DNA of 64,000 bases from Branchiostoma floridae (Eukaryota; Chordata; Leptocardii; Amphioxiformes; Branchiostomatidae). Made by a program: the position numbers and the translations under genes. Location: assembly GCF_000003815.2 (NCBI RefSeq), contig NC_049980.1:21535198-21599197 (forward strand). The letters run 5' to 3'. A model generated the notes under the pieces. It made no database searches. It had not been told where the DNA came from and was given only the letters and a program-made list of their open reading frames with translations. Position 1 is the stretch's first letter, and each line of letters begins with the position of its first letter. This document shows, piece by piece, positions 46,401 through 57,751 of this stretch.

Positions 46401-49400
46401 TTATATCGGATACAATACACAGTGGATTGTCAATCTTAATGCATTTCCCAATGACCTGCTTGGCCATATCACTTGGCAAGTATAAGACATAAAAAAGGAA
46501 GTTCCTGTTTTTGTCAAAGTTTGGGAACACTGCCAGGCCCCTCCTGGACAGAGATTCAGATAAACAACATCAAAATAACCCAGCATCTGGTAACATTCAA
46601 CTTGATTCAAGGCACACTGGGATTCGTTTTACATAATGCAGAGGGCTTTTGCACTTATGTGACATTCTAGCCTTCATGATTGTGCACTTTTCCCCTCACA
46701 TGAGATGCTGAACTCAGCACAATCTAGCTCATGTTTTGACAGGAATGTGATCAATCAAAAGACATTCCCCCTATAATGTGCCCCTGCATACGTAATGGAT
46801 GTTGCATTGAGATTTCTGTAAACTGTTTTTTTTTTAATGATTTTTTAACACATGTACTTATAGACAGTCGATGAGAGTTAAAATTATCATCTGTCTTATT
46901 TTCTTCACCTTAATTGCAAGAGATTATGTAAGAGCAGTATTTTGGTTTAGAAGTGAAGGCATCATTCTTACCCAGTCGAAGGCATTGACATCAGCTCCAG
47001 CCTTCAGCAGTGCCTGTACAATCTCCACGTGTCCCTTACAACAGGCAAAAGACAAGGCAGTCTCCCCCTCCCTGGTGGCTCCATGCACACTGCCCCCATT
47101 CTCCAGCAGGAAGACAGTCACACCCACTTGCCCATGGGAGGACGCCCACATTAGCGATGTCAATCCATTCTCATCTACTTCATTCATGTCATAGCCTGAA
47201 AATGGAAGGAGGATGGAAGGTGATGGCTGATGCAACAAACAGGGTGATGCAAGAAACAGAAATCATATCAGGGAGCGTAGGGCTAAGCATTACGACAACT
47301 GTCGGCATCTTGGCAATGATTGAATTGCCAGAAGCTGCTATTCATTAAAATGTTGAAGGACAAAGATGTAACATATACGACCGTAGTAAGAATGAAAGAA
47401 ATGAAATATCTTTGTCAGTGACACTTACCCTCATCATGCCTGATACTGAGTAGGGCCACCTCCCCTTGAGCTGCAAGTTGGTGAATAGTCATGTCTGTAA
47501 AGATACAGTAATACTAATAGATCATATAAAACCTATAGAAATGTTGGAATAAAAAAGTTTGCTGATACATATTCTTTCAGAATAAGACAAAAATTAATTG
47601 AAAGAACTGTCCAGAAGGATCAAACAAATAGTATGTGTTCATACTTTCGATAGAAGGTGTGGTAGATTTGACATTTCCTCGAGGTCTGTTGGTCAACATG
47701 TTGGGAGGCTGGCATAGGGAGAAAGATAATGTAAGTATAAAATGTTCAGTAGTGTGTCAAATGGACTTTTTAGAAAATCTACATCAACTCAGTGCCTCTG
47801 GTCTCTAAGATAACAGAATTAAAAGAATATAATATTGTCCTTTCAAGTCAGAAATTCAGAACAGCATAGGAGAACAAACCTTGATTGGAGAGAAGTTCTT
47901 GGATGGAGTAAATGTTCTTTTGGGAAGAGGTGTTGGTGAGGGACCCCGAGAAGACTCCCCTGTTGAGTAAGATCAAACCACTGTGAAAAATTAAGGCCAC
48001 ACAACTTAACCGTTCTGAAGTCTACAATTCTCTGACGGTAATTAGGAGCAGCTATATAGTATACAGTGATACAACTGGTCACCTATACATACATCAGTCC
48101 AAGTTGACTGTATTTCACTACCAACCCAATTAATAGACACATGATAAATATGATTACATATTTGTCAATATGCCAAATATTACTATTAGCTACTCAAGTG
48201 AAGCAACTGAGCATTATTTTGGAAAGACATTTCAAATAGCATCCACAACCTTTTGTCACTGACCAAAATGTAGAATATTAACGTTATACCTAGTCTGAAA
48301 AGTTGGACCATTTCCAAGATGATATCCAGTTGCTTTACTAACAATTATTTGGCATATATCATTACCTTGGTGTCTAACCTTCATCAACATATTAGTCATC
48401 ACCCGGATGGAGGCCTGGCGAACCTCTGACTCGTATCAGCCACATGGTGAATTACATCATTCACCTGGACGGGAGACCTGGCGCATCCCCGTCTTGTAAT
48501 TAGCCATACGAAAGGGTATGTCACCCCGTAAGGGGCGGTATAACCCCGTCGTGTGTAAACATGTGTGAACATGTTTGATCACGTCGACCGATGATGATGA
48601 TGATTAGTCATTTATGCCAATAGATTGACTTCATGGTTTGTTGATAATACGCTTCTACTGTTATATTACAGGCAAACTTGTCCAAAGAGGAAACTTTTCA
48701 ATGATGTGACGTAGTACTAGTATCATCCTGACCTGGGAAGAGAGTGGCGACCTCTCTGTCTGCACTTCTGTCAGAGACGTCCTGGTCTGGCAGGTGACTC
48801 ACCTGAAGACTGTGTACCAGCCGCATATTCACCTGGCTCTGTTTATCATTACTGCCATAGGGAACAAAGTTATGATCAAAATACCGTATCATTTATTTGG
48901 GTTACATTTTTTTTACAATCAATGTCATGGCATCTGACCATATATCATAGCTTCAAAACTCAACTAGTAGTAGTCACTACCAAACTACCCCAAAGTCAGG
49001 TTGGGTGCATATTCATGATATTGTAATCAATACTACAGTGCTGGTACTTCTGTACATAATATTAAATGCTGAATACTACTTAGGTCTGATAATAGCTATC
49101 ATCAGAAACAATTGGAAAAGATGAAATAACCTTATTACATATTAGTTACCTCACCTATCTGTGGTCCCTACGGAACACCTGGCACCTGTGGTACTTGACA
49201 TATCCCCTGAAGATGTAACTGGTGTTTCGGGTGTAATGTGCACAAGTGACCTCCCCTTGGGGCCATCCATGACTTGTGTATCCACGGAAACAGTTAACAT
49301 TTGTCCTCTGGGTGGCGTTGAGGAGTTTGAGACTGGTATGAATGCACCTTTAGCATCTGGGCTGCCTCTGGGTAACGTGTTGTTGTCCTTGGCTGTAGGG

Positions 49401-49444
49401 CTCCTATCCCCTGGTCTGTTGGTTTCTACTGCAGGCTGGTTCAT
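43438..49444 (-). CDS. ANKRA2: ANKRA2/RFXANK-type ankyrin-repeat protein
   Basis: The vertebrate relatives ANKRA2 and RFXANK are adaptors that bind PxLPxL-type peptides (class IIa HDACs, RFX proteins, megalin). Nine exons join in phase to 348 codons (human ANKRA2 about 313): 49526-49155 (start codon at 49444), 48851-48733, 47959-47880, 47708-47645, 47494-47429, 47195-46972, 45087-45021, 43937-43857, 43493-43438. FTPSKNFSPIKPPNMLTNRP and STTPS match the conserved ANKRA2 stretch before the repeats. MTIHQLAAQGE opens the ankyrin block, followed by DENGLTSLMWASSHGQ, REGETALSFACCKGH, DWNGGTPLLYAVHANH, SGQSPLGLAITLGH and the C-terminal VQQVIENHMLKMLE. The long Ser/Pro/Thr-rich N-terminus is poorly conserved. 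The first exon is open upstream of the ATG but has no earlier ATG. It could be the single ancestor of both vertebrate genes. The symbol reflects closest resemblance. Confidence 0.9.
44725..44800 (-). repeat. tRNA-like sequence with intact A and B boxes
   Basis: On the minus strand TAGCGCAGTGG (A box) and GGTTCGAATCC (perfect B box) are spaced as in a tRNA. An anticodon arm GCATT-CTAAACC-AATGC forms. The acceptor strands do not pair and the variable loop is missing, so it is a tRNA pseudogene or SINE head rather than a working tRNA. It lies in an intron of the ankyrin gene. Confidence 0.6.
45164..45800. repeat. MITE-like element with ACACCCCAGTT ends
   Basis: The left end GCACACCCCAGTT is answered by AACTGGGGTGT at about 45790-45800. 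The roughly 640-bp interior has an open frame at 45162-45413 that resembles nothing known. It lies within an intron. Confidence 0.55.
48318..48620. repeat. Dispersed repeat related to the 3379 palindrome, plus adjoining block
   Basis: GATATCCAGTTGCTTTACTA and GGTGTCTAACCTTCATC match the family seen at 3379-3480 and 53620-53790. The adjoining GC-rich part (CACCCGGATGGAGGCCTGGC, then a similar CACCTGGACGGGAGACCTGG, then TATGTCACCCCGTAAGGGGC) contains an imperfect internal duplication. It is intronic. Confidence 0.5.
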
Positions 49445-49754
49445 GTTGGTAGCATCAGCAACTTTTGAGCGTATACCACACTGGTCAGTATATAACTTAA
49501 CAGTGATGGTCTCCGATTTTGATGACCTAAAAATTCAACATGTAACTGTTACAAAATAAATTTCAAAGTGGTCCAGTGCGTTCACACTTTTAGGTACATT
49601 GCAATGCAATTCCAATGGCATCAAATTAGTGAAAAATGTTTGATATTGCCAGGATTATCCATATATGGTATGTTTTGATTGGTTGCTTTTCCTCCTTTCC
49701 GATAGGCTTCTATCAGTGATTCATTTGACAAGATAATCCTGTCTCGTAATTGTT

Positions 49755-50849
49755 ACCTCCATGAAATGTCATGGAATGGAGGTTATATTTTCTGTTATGT
49801 GTCTCTGTCTGTGTAGATGATTACTCAAGAACGGCTGGATGGATTGGTTTCATACTTGTTGTGTTGGTGGGGCGTGATGAAAGCTCGAATCGATGAGATT
49901 TTGGGAGCCGTATCTGTCGTTATAATCGATGTAATAATATCAGAAATCACCCCTATATTTGAGATATATTGGTACAGGCATCGTGCTTTATGTGTTTGTT
50001 AATGGGCTTAGCTCCAAGCAGATGGTGAGGTGACAGCTGTTTGGGGAACCCCGAGTTTTTTTTATATGATAATTAGTTTTATTTATGTCTGCTTAGGATA
50101 TCATGGAGATGTGAAGCGTAGGTATAATTGTAAGAAGTTGAGAACTTGAGGTACATTTAACGATAATGTTTAACAGGTATGGATGTCTCACATACTGTAC
50201 TGCTGATTTGAGTGACATGGTGATTAAAATGCCATTAGGTCCTCTCATCTGGGTTGGGTGTCAGAAGTTTTATGGGCGAAACAGATGTTCTGATTTCGTT
50301 ACGACAAGGGACAGTTGTTAGTTGTCTCTTTCGTAGCCAATGGTACTTGTTTTTAGCAGACGGGGTTGGCGCCAAGTATTCATCTTACGGTTGGTGTAGG
50401 GCAGTCAGAGGAAAGTGTGCATCTCGTTTTTGTACCGTGTGAACAGCTGATGTTACGACATATTGGTGGAAAATCAAATCACCATCTGACTAAAGTTGGC
50501 CACATCCCTTCTTGTTCTTCTTTCTGAGTTTCCCAACTTCCTCCCACCACACAGCTCTGAGGCACATAGTCGAACCTCAATAATGCTGACAACCTTAGAC
50601 ATTTTAAATGCCAAACATCAAGCTTAAGGAACACCACGCTATCATATGCCGTCGACCTCTTAAACGCACATTACACAATTAAGTGTCACATTTTAATAAT
50701 TACTAATCAGATGGACATCCTCTGTGTCATTAAATAAATACACCACTACTTTCCCATAACATTTATATTATATAACCATTACTCTCAAATACAACCGACT
50801 ATAAACATACATACCATCCACAAAAAAGCAATAAATATTTCATGGAGGT
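49755..50849. repeat. 1.1-kb element with 13-bp terminal inverted repeats
   Basis: ACCTCCATGAAAT at 49755-49767 is the exact inverse of ATTTCATGGAGGT at 50837-50849. The interior shows no transposase-like frame, so it is a non-autonomous DNA element. It is upstream of the first coding exon of the ankyrin gene, probably in its 5' intron. Confidence 0.7.
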
Positions 50850-51117
50850 ATGAGGTCCCCGAACTCTAGTTAAAAATGTTTTGCTGACAGGATCATGCCA
50901 TCAGGAGTGCAAATATAGGATAATCATGTCAATAGAAGGTTAACGTTAACGTCATAGATTTCTTCATCCCCCCCCCCCTTTATGAATAGCATTTTTTTTA
51001 CAGATATAACGGAGTCTAGTGGTGACTAACGTTACATTATCCATCAGGTTCGTGTACAATCAATTTACTCAATGTAAATGTAACGTTAAGATGATAAATG
51101 CCATCATCAATACTTAC

Positions 51118-51225
51118 TTTGCTCACATTAGAGCGCACAGACTCCGCACAAAGGCTGCCAATCCTGACTGAGCCGTTTTGTTTTGACAGAAAATAAAATA
51201 ACCTTTCACCCTCTGAAGAGAACAT
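51118..51225 (-). other. Possible 5' exon of the ankyrin gene
   Basis: A 36-codon open frame starts MFSSEGERLFYFLSKQNGSV and ends at a good donor (AGCAAA|GTAAGT). Its phase does not fit the next recognised exon: joined directly it would hit a stop. It may therefore be untranslated, or an intermediate exon is missing. Related sequence around about 60645-60700 suggests this edge was included in a duplication. Confidence 0.35.
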
Positions 51226-52176
51226 CTAAACGCTACAAATTCAAGTACATAATCATTCATATTTCTGCTTCATCAACAAAAGTAACATAATATTTATCAC
51301 ACAACATATCGTATTGTTGCTATATGCTGGTCAATGTACCGCTTTAAGCTACTGTGGCGATGGTACGGGACTATCTATTTGTACGTTTGCATGCTGTCAT
51401 AGGAATATCATCCTCGCTTCAAGCAGATATTGGGTGGAAAATCGTACAGCCTATGACATGATGAGATAGCCTGGGTACCATCCTATGTAGTAAACCACTG
51501 GTTAAATCTTTTTGCTGGCTAACCATGTGTAAGAAAAGGGCATACAGCTAGAAAACTTGAGTCAACAAGTAGACCCACTCGTGAGGTGAAGTCAAGAAAA
51601 ACACCTGGTGGTCAGGAAAAACAACCACGTTAACGTTAAAGCTAAATAACGGGACAGATGAAGAAAAGGCACAGAAAATTGAAAATCATCGAAGAATGAA
51701 GGGATGCTGTTTGATGTCTCTTCTGAGCACTCTCGAGCTCCAAGCTAAGGCTTGTTTTCTATTTTGTCAGGGTTAATCTTTGTCTGCCACCAGCCAAAGG
51801 TCAAATAGAGAGCCAGACATCACGGTCGCGACTATTTACACATCGCCGACCCATCACCATCTTTTCGAATCCTTACTTCTACTACAGTATCTTGTGGGTT
51901 GGTGTAACGCACTGCCTGATTAAAATCTCAGTATGGCCCAACTGTACATACCAGACACATACCAAAGACAAACAACAACATTTCTGATCATTCGGATCTG
52001 TGGTCATTTCTAAAGAAAATTCAAGAAGTTCCATCCACGTGGCAGGATCAAGTTATCAGCAGTGACCAATCACAAATCGCAACTTTGACAACTTCTGATT
52101 GGACGAGATTATACAACTCGTGCTGTGATTGGTCGCAGGATTATCTTGACTTGCGTTCTAAACTCAGAAGTCCAAG
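51226..52176. promoter_or_regulatory. Divergent spacer between the ankyrin gene and MYDGF
   Basis: The two genes point away from each other across about 950 bp, which fits a shared bidirectional promoter. No TATA box stands out. CACGTTAACGTTAAAG-type words and CACTCTCGAGCTC occur. CCAAT/ATTGG words cluster near 52063-52135 (GACCAATCACAAAT, GATTGGACGAG, GTGATTGGTCGC), just upstream of the MYDGF start. A diverged copy of 51140-51990 is found at 60645-61540. Confidence 0.5.
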
Positions 52177-55100
52177 ATGGCGTCTGTGGGCAAGAGTTTG
52201 TTGCTGTTTCTCTGTCTCGTATCTTCCATTGTCTTTGTTACTCCAGATGATATTCCAGACGACTGGCCTCCCAAAGACGAGAAGTTCAAGTACGAGGCCG
52301 AAGGGCTGTATGCCGAGGATTTTGACCTTGAAATTGGCAAGGGACTAAAGACGTTCGAAAGGAATCTGGTAAGGCTTAGATGTTAGATTCGTTCTTTATT
52401 TTCGTAAACTACATCGCTTGGATATAGCTTCTTCTACACTTTCCCTTGTTTAATCGAACACGTACATGTAGTGCGGGAAAAGCAGCATTTGCCACACATG
52501 GCTGGCGTCTTCGGTTTGATTTTGTGGATGATAGTAGCGTGACAACAGCATCTGATGCTAAAAGATAACGGTACTGATATCATGCGCGATACCAGTACAC
52601 ACACATCTATAATAATAATATTAATAGTAATAATAATAATAATAATAAATGTCGCTACGATAGTTTCCGATGCGCAGTACAGATTTCTTGCTCATTCAGA
52701 TTGTAAATTCTCGTACCATCTGCGCAATCTGAGCAAAATCTTGAGAGTGTCGTGAGAATTTCAGCCCATTTCATGAATATGTGGTTGGTGTATAATTAGT
52801 TCCACAAGTGACATTTGCATACTGACAGCAGGGAGCTTTCACAGCAAATCATGCATTCATGTAGGTACCAGGTCAAATGACAGCCACAGTGTTGGATTTT
52901 TTAAAAATCAGACCAGTATCATTTTCATGCCATAAATGTTGAAATGATTTGATTTTGTTTCACAGTGACCTCATACTGAAAATCATGACATAGCAAATAA
53001 TGAAATATAATTTATATATATTTTTTATTCCCAGAATTTCGTTCAAGACACAAATTTTAACAAAAAGCGACATTGTGAAACCTCCTTTCCCTTCTTGTCC
53101 TAAATCCCCCCAAGGAGGTTGAAATTCTTTTTTCAACTACAGTCTACAGTCCTGGGTACCTCGCAAGTGTCAATTCTACAAATACAATTATTGTGTTACA
53201 ACCCAATATATTTGCTCATTTTGGTACTTTTATTGTGATGTTGACCACCCCTGCAGAAGAAAAAAGTTCTTGTTTTTTTTTCTGAAATCAGGCTAAAATT
53301 AATGCACGCGCTGATGTCATCCATAAAATTTACTTGCTGTGGCCTAATGTTAAGTTTTGATACCAAGCTGCAAATTTATATATTTAAACTAATGGTATTA
53401 TTGTCCGAAATGTGACATTTATGTATTTTGCATCAGTACAAATTTACCAACTTTGCAACTCTTTCGTTTCAGGATGATGTTTTCACATGCAGACTCTCTT
53501 ATGAGATTCCAAAAGGAGAAACAGAGGTATGTTTCAAGAAGCAAAACTTCAAAAGCCTATGTTTTAAAAATTTTAGTTTTGATTTGAATTTTGCTTGCAT
53601 AACTATTTTATTTGGCTTGTCTTATTACCTGAATGTTTAACCTTCATTGATGTTACTACAGAGATGTAATGAAGTGAACTTATCAGACACTTGGATGTCT
53701 AACCTTCATTGACGTAACAACAAACTTGTTGTGAACCAAAGACACCTGGATATGATGTCTAACCTTCATCAATGAAATAACAGAGATATAAATTGACAAA
53801 GGCAAATGCACAACTTTCTGATAACTTTTACTGTGTGTATTTATCAGTATAGCAAAAGGAAGATTTGAATTTTTACTAAAATGGTATTCTGTTGGCAGGA
53901 ATGGCGGGTTACAATGTCTCAGAGCCCGGATTTAACAGCCTATTCCTGCATCATTGAGAGGTAATATTACCTTTCTTCTGGAAAGAGAGTGATGATATCA
54001 TTCTTCCTTTTGTTTCAGACATGGAGGTTTACACTAAATACAGCTGCGGACAAAAGCTCATACTCTTGCTTCGCAGAGAGGTATATTAAAAAGTCACATT
54101 TCTCGGCTTGCTACCCATTAGTCTTTGTGATGAACTCTGTTTTGTAACAGAGGCTGGCATGTGATAACCAGAGGGCTGTGGTTGTAGTCACTGTGTGATA
54201 TGGCTTCCTAGAGGTTTGAATGAAAAGTGAAATTTGCCAAGGAAACCAGGCAATTCCTTTTGCAGACTTTTAAGATCAGCATCTTGTAATTCCTATTGAT
54301 GTTTGCCCCTTAATCCTCTTCATTTACTGTGTTATAAATGTTCACAGGCCAATAACTAGCGCTGAGTATTATTGACAAGAAGTAACAATTTTATCATCAG
54401 TCATCAGTGTTCTTACCAGGAATGTTTTCACAGCAGAGGGGCATCAGGAAAATCACTTGTTTGGCAATGCAGGTGTGAGGCATTAGGGTCTGGGGAGTCC
54501 TTCCTCTGAAACTGTTTTAATTAATAAACCTCAGAAACGCTATTTCCTGCATTTTAAGGGCCAACATTTTTTACAAAACAACACAAAATTCACCTTTGCT
54601 GGTTGAAACACAGGGTAGGGGCTCAAATCACAGCATAGGGGCCCAAACCCCAGCATAGGGGGTTCAAATCACAGCATAGGGGCCCCCTATTCTAAAAAGA
54701 CCTGGTCGTACCTAGATATTGCTTAATCAATGACAAAAATGTGTTGTTTGTAATGCTATGTCATTCTTGTACACGTGTGCTTTTGATAGCATGACTGTTT
54801 CTGATAGCAAGTGACCGACTGATATGTTGAAATATCGAATATTAATGTACATTTTGAGCCCTGCATTTCTGCCACAACAACATCTGTCAAATAAAACACT
54901 TTCCAACTTAAGTTTATTTTCACTGTGACATCTGATAATTATTGCATAAACTCACTCTCGGAGAAAGGGCAGGAAGTTGACATCCTGAATTTTATCAGAG
55001 CTTGCTAGAGAAGCAAACAACTGGAATGACTGTAATTATTGGTCCATAAGTCCTGCATCTGTTAGTGTCATGTTATATATTCATGTAGTAGTTATGTTAT

Positions 55101-57751
55101 GTAACAATTTCACTTGATTAATGATACACATTCCTCATGTTTTCCACATAGGCCAGGCCCCACCAATTCTGAGCTCAACTTCAAGCAGTTCAAAATGTCC
55201 CTGATAGGAGTCAATGAAATCAACTATGGGGAGGCATATGTAAGCATTATTTGTATGCTGTAAACATCAATTTCCTTTATTGTCATCCAGTCTAAAGACC
55301 ATGTACTGGTTTGTGCAAAAATATTACTTCAAAATAATGCCTTACTTATTCAAGCCATTCCTTATGTCATGTGATATGGAGCAAAAACTAAGATGTGTAA
55401 AATTGTTAATATTCCTGATCCTTCTGTGTGCTTCAAACTTCCTCATACATGTAGTTATATTTGATACAAGCATACATGTACATGTATCATAGGTACTGAC
55501 ACTTGTATGTGTGAATTTCAGGGTGAGCCTTCTGTGTCACTACCGGCAGAGGAGTACATGGTAGACAAACGCAAAATGGAAGGTAACATATCATACTGTC
55601 CCAAGATAGGGTGATGCCATGCCTATTACTCATTTAAATGGTAACTATTTGTAACATTCTCGTGTTCACTGTATGATACATACATGTAAGATATGAGGAT
55701 AAATTTTGTATAGGGATAAAATTTGTATACTGTAGTTTGAAGTGAACAATCAGAATATTGTTTGTATTGAGCCAACAGTTGTTTTAAAGCCCTCCTAGTA
55801 AGTTCTTTTGTTCACCTTAAGACTTTCTAAAGATCTGAACTGTTGTTTGCTGACTTTGCCAATCAATTTCCCTTTGCATGTCAGTTTCTGCAGTGCAGGG
55901 AAAGTTTAAAGGTCACATCAGCAGAATGCTAGCTGTTGGGAATCCCCACTTTCGCCATGAAGAGCTCTAAGGCAGTGCGTTGTTTTTGTTTGAACGTTGC
56001 TGTTCATTGAGACATAGCCAAACTGTCTCCTTGATTGGGGAACTTCAACAGAAAGAGGCATGGATTATCTTTGATGTGATCGGCTAGGAAAGAGAATGGA
56101 TTGTCCAATGACAATGCATATAACTGGCTGATTATTTACAGAGCTATCAATGTCTGATCTATGCAGCTCTGAATGTCTGATCATTGCTGAATGTTGTGCA
56201 TGCTCTGATGCTGCCACTTGTCTCCTTGTATTAGTTACATCTTTACCAGGACAGTTCAAAGGTCATGTGAGCAGATTGTTTGCTGTGGCACTTATGCACC
56301 ATCCACATGAGGAACTTTAGTGCATCATGAACAACTATCTGCACCCAATTCTTCAGGTGCAGCGACAAGCCTACTTTTCAATGTGTTGCCAACCTTTTCC
56401 CTACTAACTAACCTCCTTACTCGTGCAAATTAGGTGTCAAGGACTTCCACAGTACGCTAAAGGTTAAATAACACTGTCAAAAGTATCAACCAATCTCTCT
56501 CTTGAAGCACATGACTTTACTGACAAAACTCAATCACATTAAAATCTGCAGTAAGTATGACACTCACCATCAGTCATCTAATCCTGTCATGACAAATTTG
56601 TCAACTATTTTCAACCCACTGGCCACACTTAAACCAAATTCAGTATAATATGACGAACCTTGCTTCTAAGTACTTTGCATTGAAAAGAATCATTCAGTTT
56701 ACGGAGAATCACTGCCCCAGATAGGAGACAGTTTGTGTATGTTTTCATTATGCAGAGGGGGATGAACAGATTGTTTTCACTGTTACAAAATATTAATAGT
56801 TCCTGCCTGCTTCCATCCCTGCATTATTTGGAAGTTAATATAATATGATTATCAAAAGCATAAGTTTTCTTGTGGTTTTTGGTAATGGCCATTTATCTAT
56901 CTAATTTCCATTGGCCTGGGCAGCCTTTTATCTTGTGGCAGTGGACAGAACTACAGGTTCATCTCTCTCCACTGATGGCATGTTCTTTTGTACAACCAAG
57001 GAGGTTATATTCTTAACAGATAACCTCCTTGGCATAACTAATGTTACCCGCATGATAATCATTAATGAAGCTTATCAAGTCCATCTTCTGAATGAATGAA
57101 ACATTGACAAATGTCAATTACAAAAAAAAACAGCCACGGTTCTTCACTCAGCAGCTTGTGTCATTTGGAAAGTCTTCAGAAGTTGGTCCAAATAAGCTGA
57201 AGGGTGGACGTCTGCATGACATTATAGACATTCCAGCCTTTTTGAAACATTGTTGTCTTGCAGTGTTATCACTCGATGGATTCAAAGGTCACTTGAGCCG
57301 TTTGCTTGCTGTGGCACGCCCCCACAGTGTGCATGAAGAGCTGTAACGCCATCTACTGACCATATCAGGCACAGCATGTGAGACACTAACCCCATCACTT
57401 AACAAATCTTTTATTATGTGTTCTGATTGTAACTCATTGAAGCTAGTGTTTCTATAAAATCTCATTGTAGTTACAAACTTTTTTTGTGCTTTTTACAAGC
57501 TTTTAGAAAATGGAAAATGCTGTTACAAAATAAAGTTTTTTACAAGCAATTTTCAGTGACCTCATTTCCTTTCAAAATGTTATTTGAGAACACAGCATTG
57601 ATATGTTACATGTACTACCTTTTTGACTCAATAAACTTTACACTAACACGTTCTCCTTATTTCAGTTTCATCTAGGCGAGGCAAATTCAAGGGTAACCTG
57701 AGTCGTCTGGCAGCACTAGGCATACCCCATCAACCCCATACAGAACTGTGA
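52177..57751 (+). CDS. MYDGF: Myeloid-derived growth factor homologue with alternative exons
   Basis: Small secretory-pathway protein; in mammals MYDGF is a paracrine heart-repair factor held partly in the ER/Golgi by a C-terminal xTEL tail. Constant exons: 52177-52368, 53473-53526, 55152-55239, 55522-55582. Alternative exons: 53899-53960 or 54019-54080, then one of four last exons. Each set makes about 180 codons (human 173). A signal peptide (MASVGKSLLLFLCLVSS) and an acidic stretch lead to FDLEIGKGL, DDVFTCRLSYEIPKGETE (human YTCMFTYASQGGTNE), EWRV/TWRF (human QWQM), YSCxxER (human FTCTIWRP) and LNFKQFKMSLIGVNEINYGEAY (matching human FTQFKAEVRGAEIEYAMAYS in position). The last exons match GAFKAELSKLVIVA-RTEL of the human protein. 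The ATG (AAGATGGCG) is the first in the exon. Confidence 0.95.
53620..53790. repeat. Three copies of the TCTAACCTTCATTGACG repeat in a MYDGF intron
   Basis: ATGTCTAACCTTCATTGACG or close variants occur at about 53633, 53696 and 53756, each followed by GTAACAACA/GTTACTACAGAG-type sequence. The family is shared with 3379-3480 and 48318-48395. It lies directly upstream of the alternative exon pair. Confidence 0.55.
53899..53960 (+). CDS. MYDGF: MYDGF alternative internal exon 3a
   Basis: 62 nt, phase 0 to phase 2, encoding EWRVTMSQSPDLTAYSCIIE plus part of an Arg codon. Good splice sites flank it (GTTGGCAG|GAATGG and GAGAG|GTAATA). It corresponds to human EQWQMSLGTSEDHQHFTCTIWR. Using it together with 3b would shift the frame. 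Confidence 0.93.
54019..54080 (+). CDS. MYDGF: MYDGF alternative internal exon 3b
   Basis: 62 nt with the same phases as 3a, encoding TWRFTLNTAADKSSYSCFAE plus part of an Arg codon. It keeps the W-R, the YSC cysteine and the final ER but differs at most other positions. Splice sites are good (TTGTTTCAG|ACATGG and GAGAG|GTATAT). Only 58 nt separate it from 3a. Confidence 0.93.
54600..54690. repeat. Short tandem repeat CAAATCACAGCATAGGGG
   Basis: Four imperfect copies of a unit of about 20 bp, built on CACAGCATAGGGGCCCAAA, lie in the large MYDGF intron. Confidence 0.7.
55885..55970 (+). CDS. MYDGF: MYDGF alternative last exon A (ends HEEL)
   Basis: 86 nt, entered in phase 1 after TGTCAG. It encodes VSAVQGKFKGHISRMLAVGN, then PHFRHEEL and TAA. 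It is the first of four tandem copies and has the GxFKGxxSRxxA core. Confidence 0.92.
56235..56320 (+). CDS. MYDGF: MYDGF alternative last exon B (ends HEEL)
   Basis: 86 nt after TTGTATTAG. It encodes VTSLPGQFKGHVSRLFAVAL, then MHHPHEEL and TAG. The length and phase are identical to A. Confidence 0.92.
57264..57346 (+). CDS. MYDGF: MYDGF alternative last exon C (ends HEEL)
   Basis: 83 nt after GTCTTGCAG, one codon shorter than A, B and D. It encodes VLSLDGFKGHLSRLLAVARP, then HSVHEEL and TAA. AATAAA signals at about 57528 and 57627 could end this transcript. Confidence 0.92.
57666..57751 (+). CDS. MYDGF: MYDGF alternative last exon D (ends HTEL)
   Basis: 86 nt after TTATTTCAG. It encodes VSSRRGKFKGNLSRLAALGI, then PHQPHTEL and TGA. 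Its tail is nearest to the vertebrate RTEL tail. Downstream AATAAA words at about 58515 and 58849 could serve it. Confidence 0.92.

Noticed and set aside
51118-51225. Coding first exon joined straight to the ankyrin exon at 49526
   Set aside because: The phase is wrong and leads to an early stop; kept only as a possible 5' exon.
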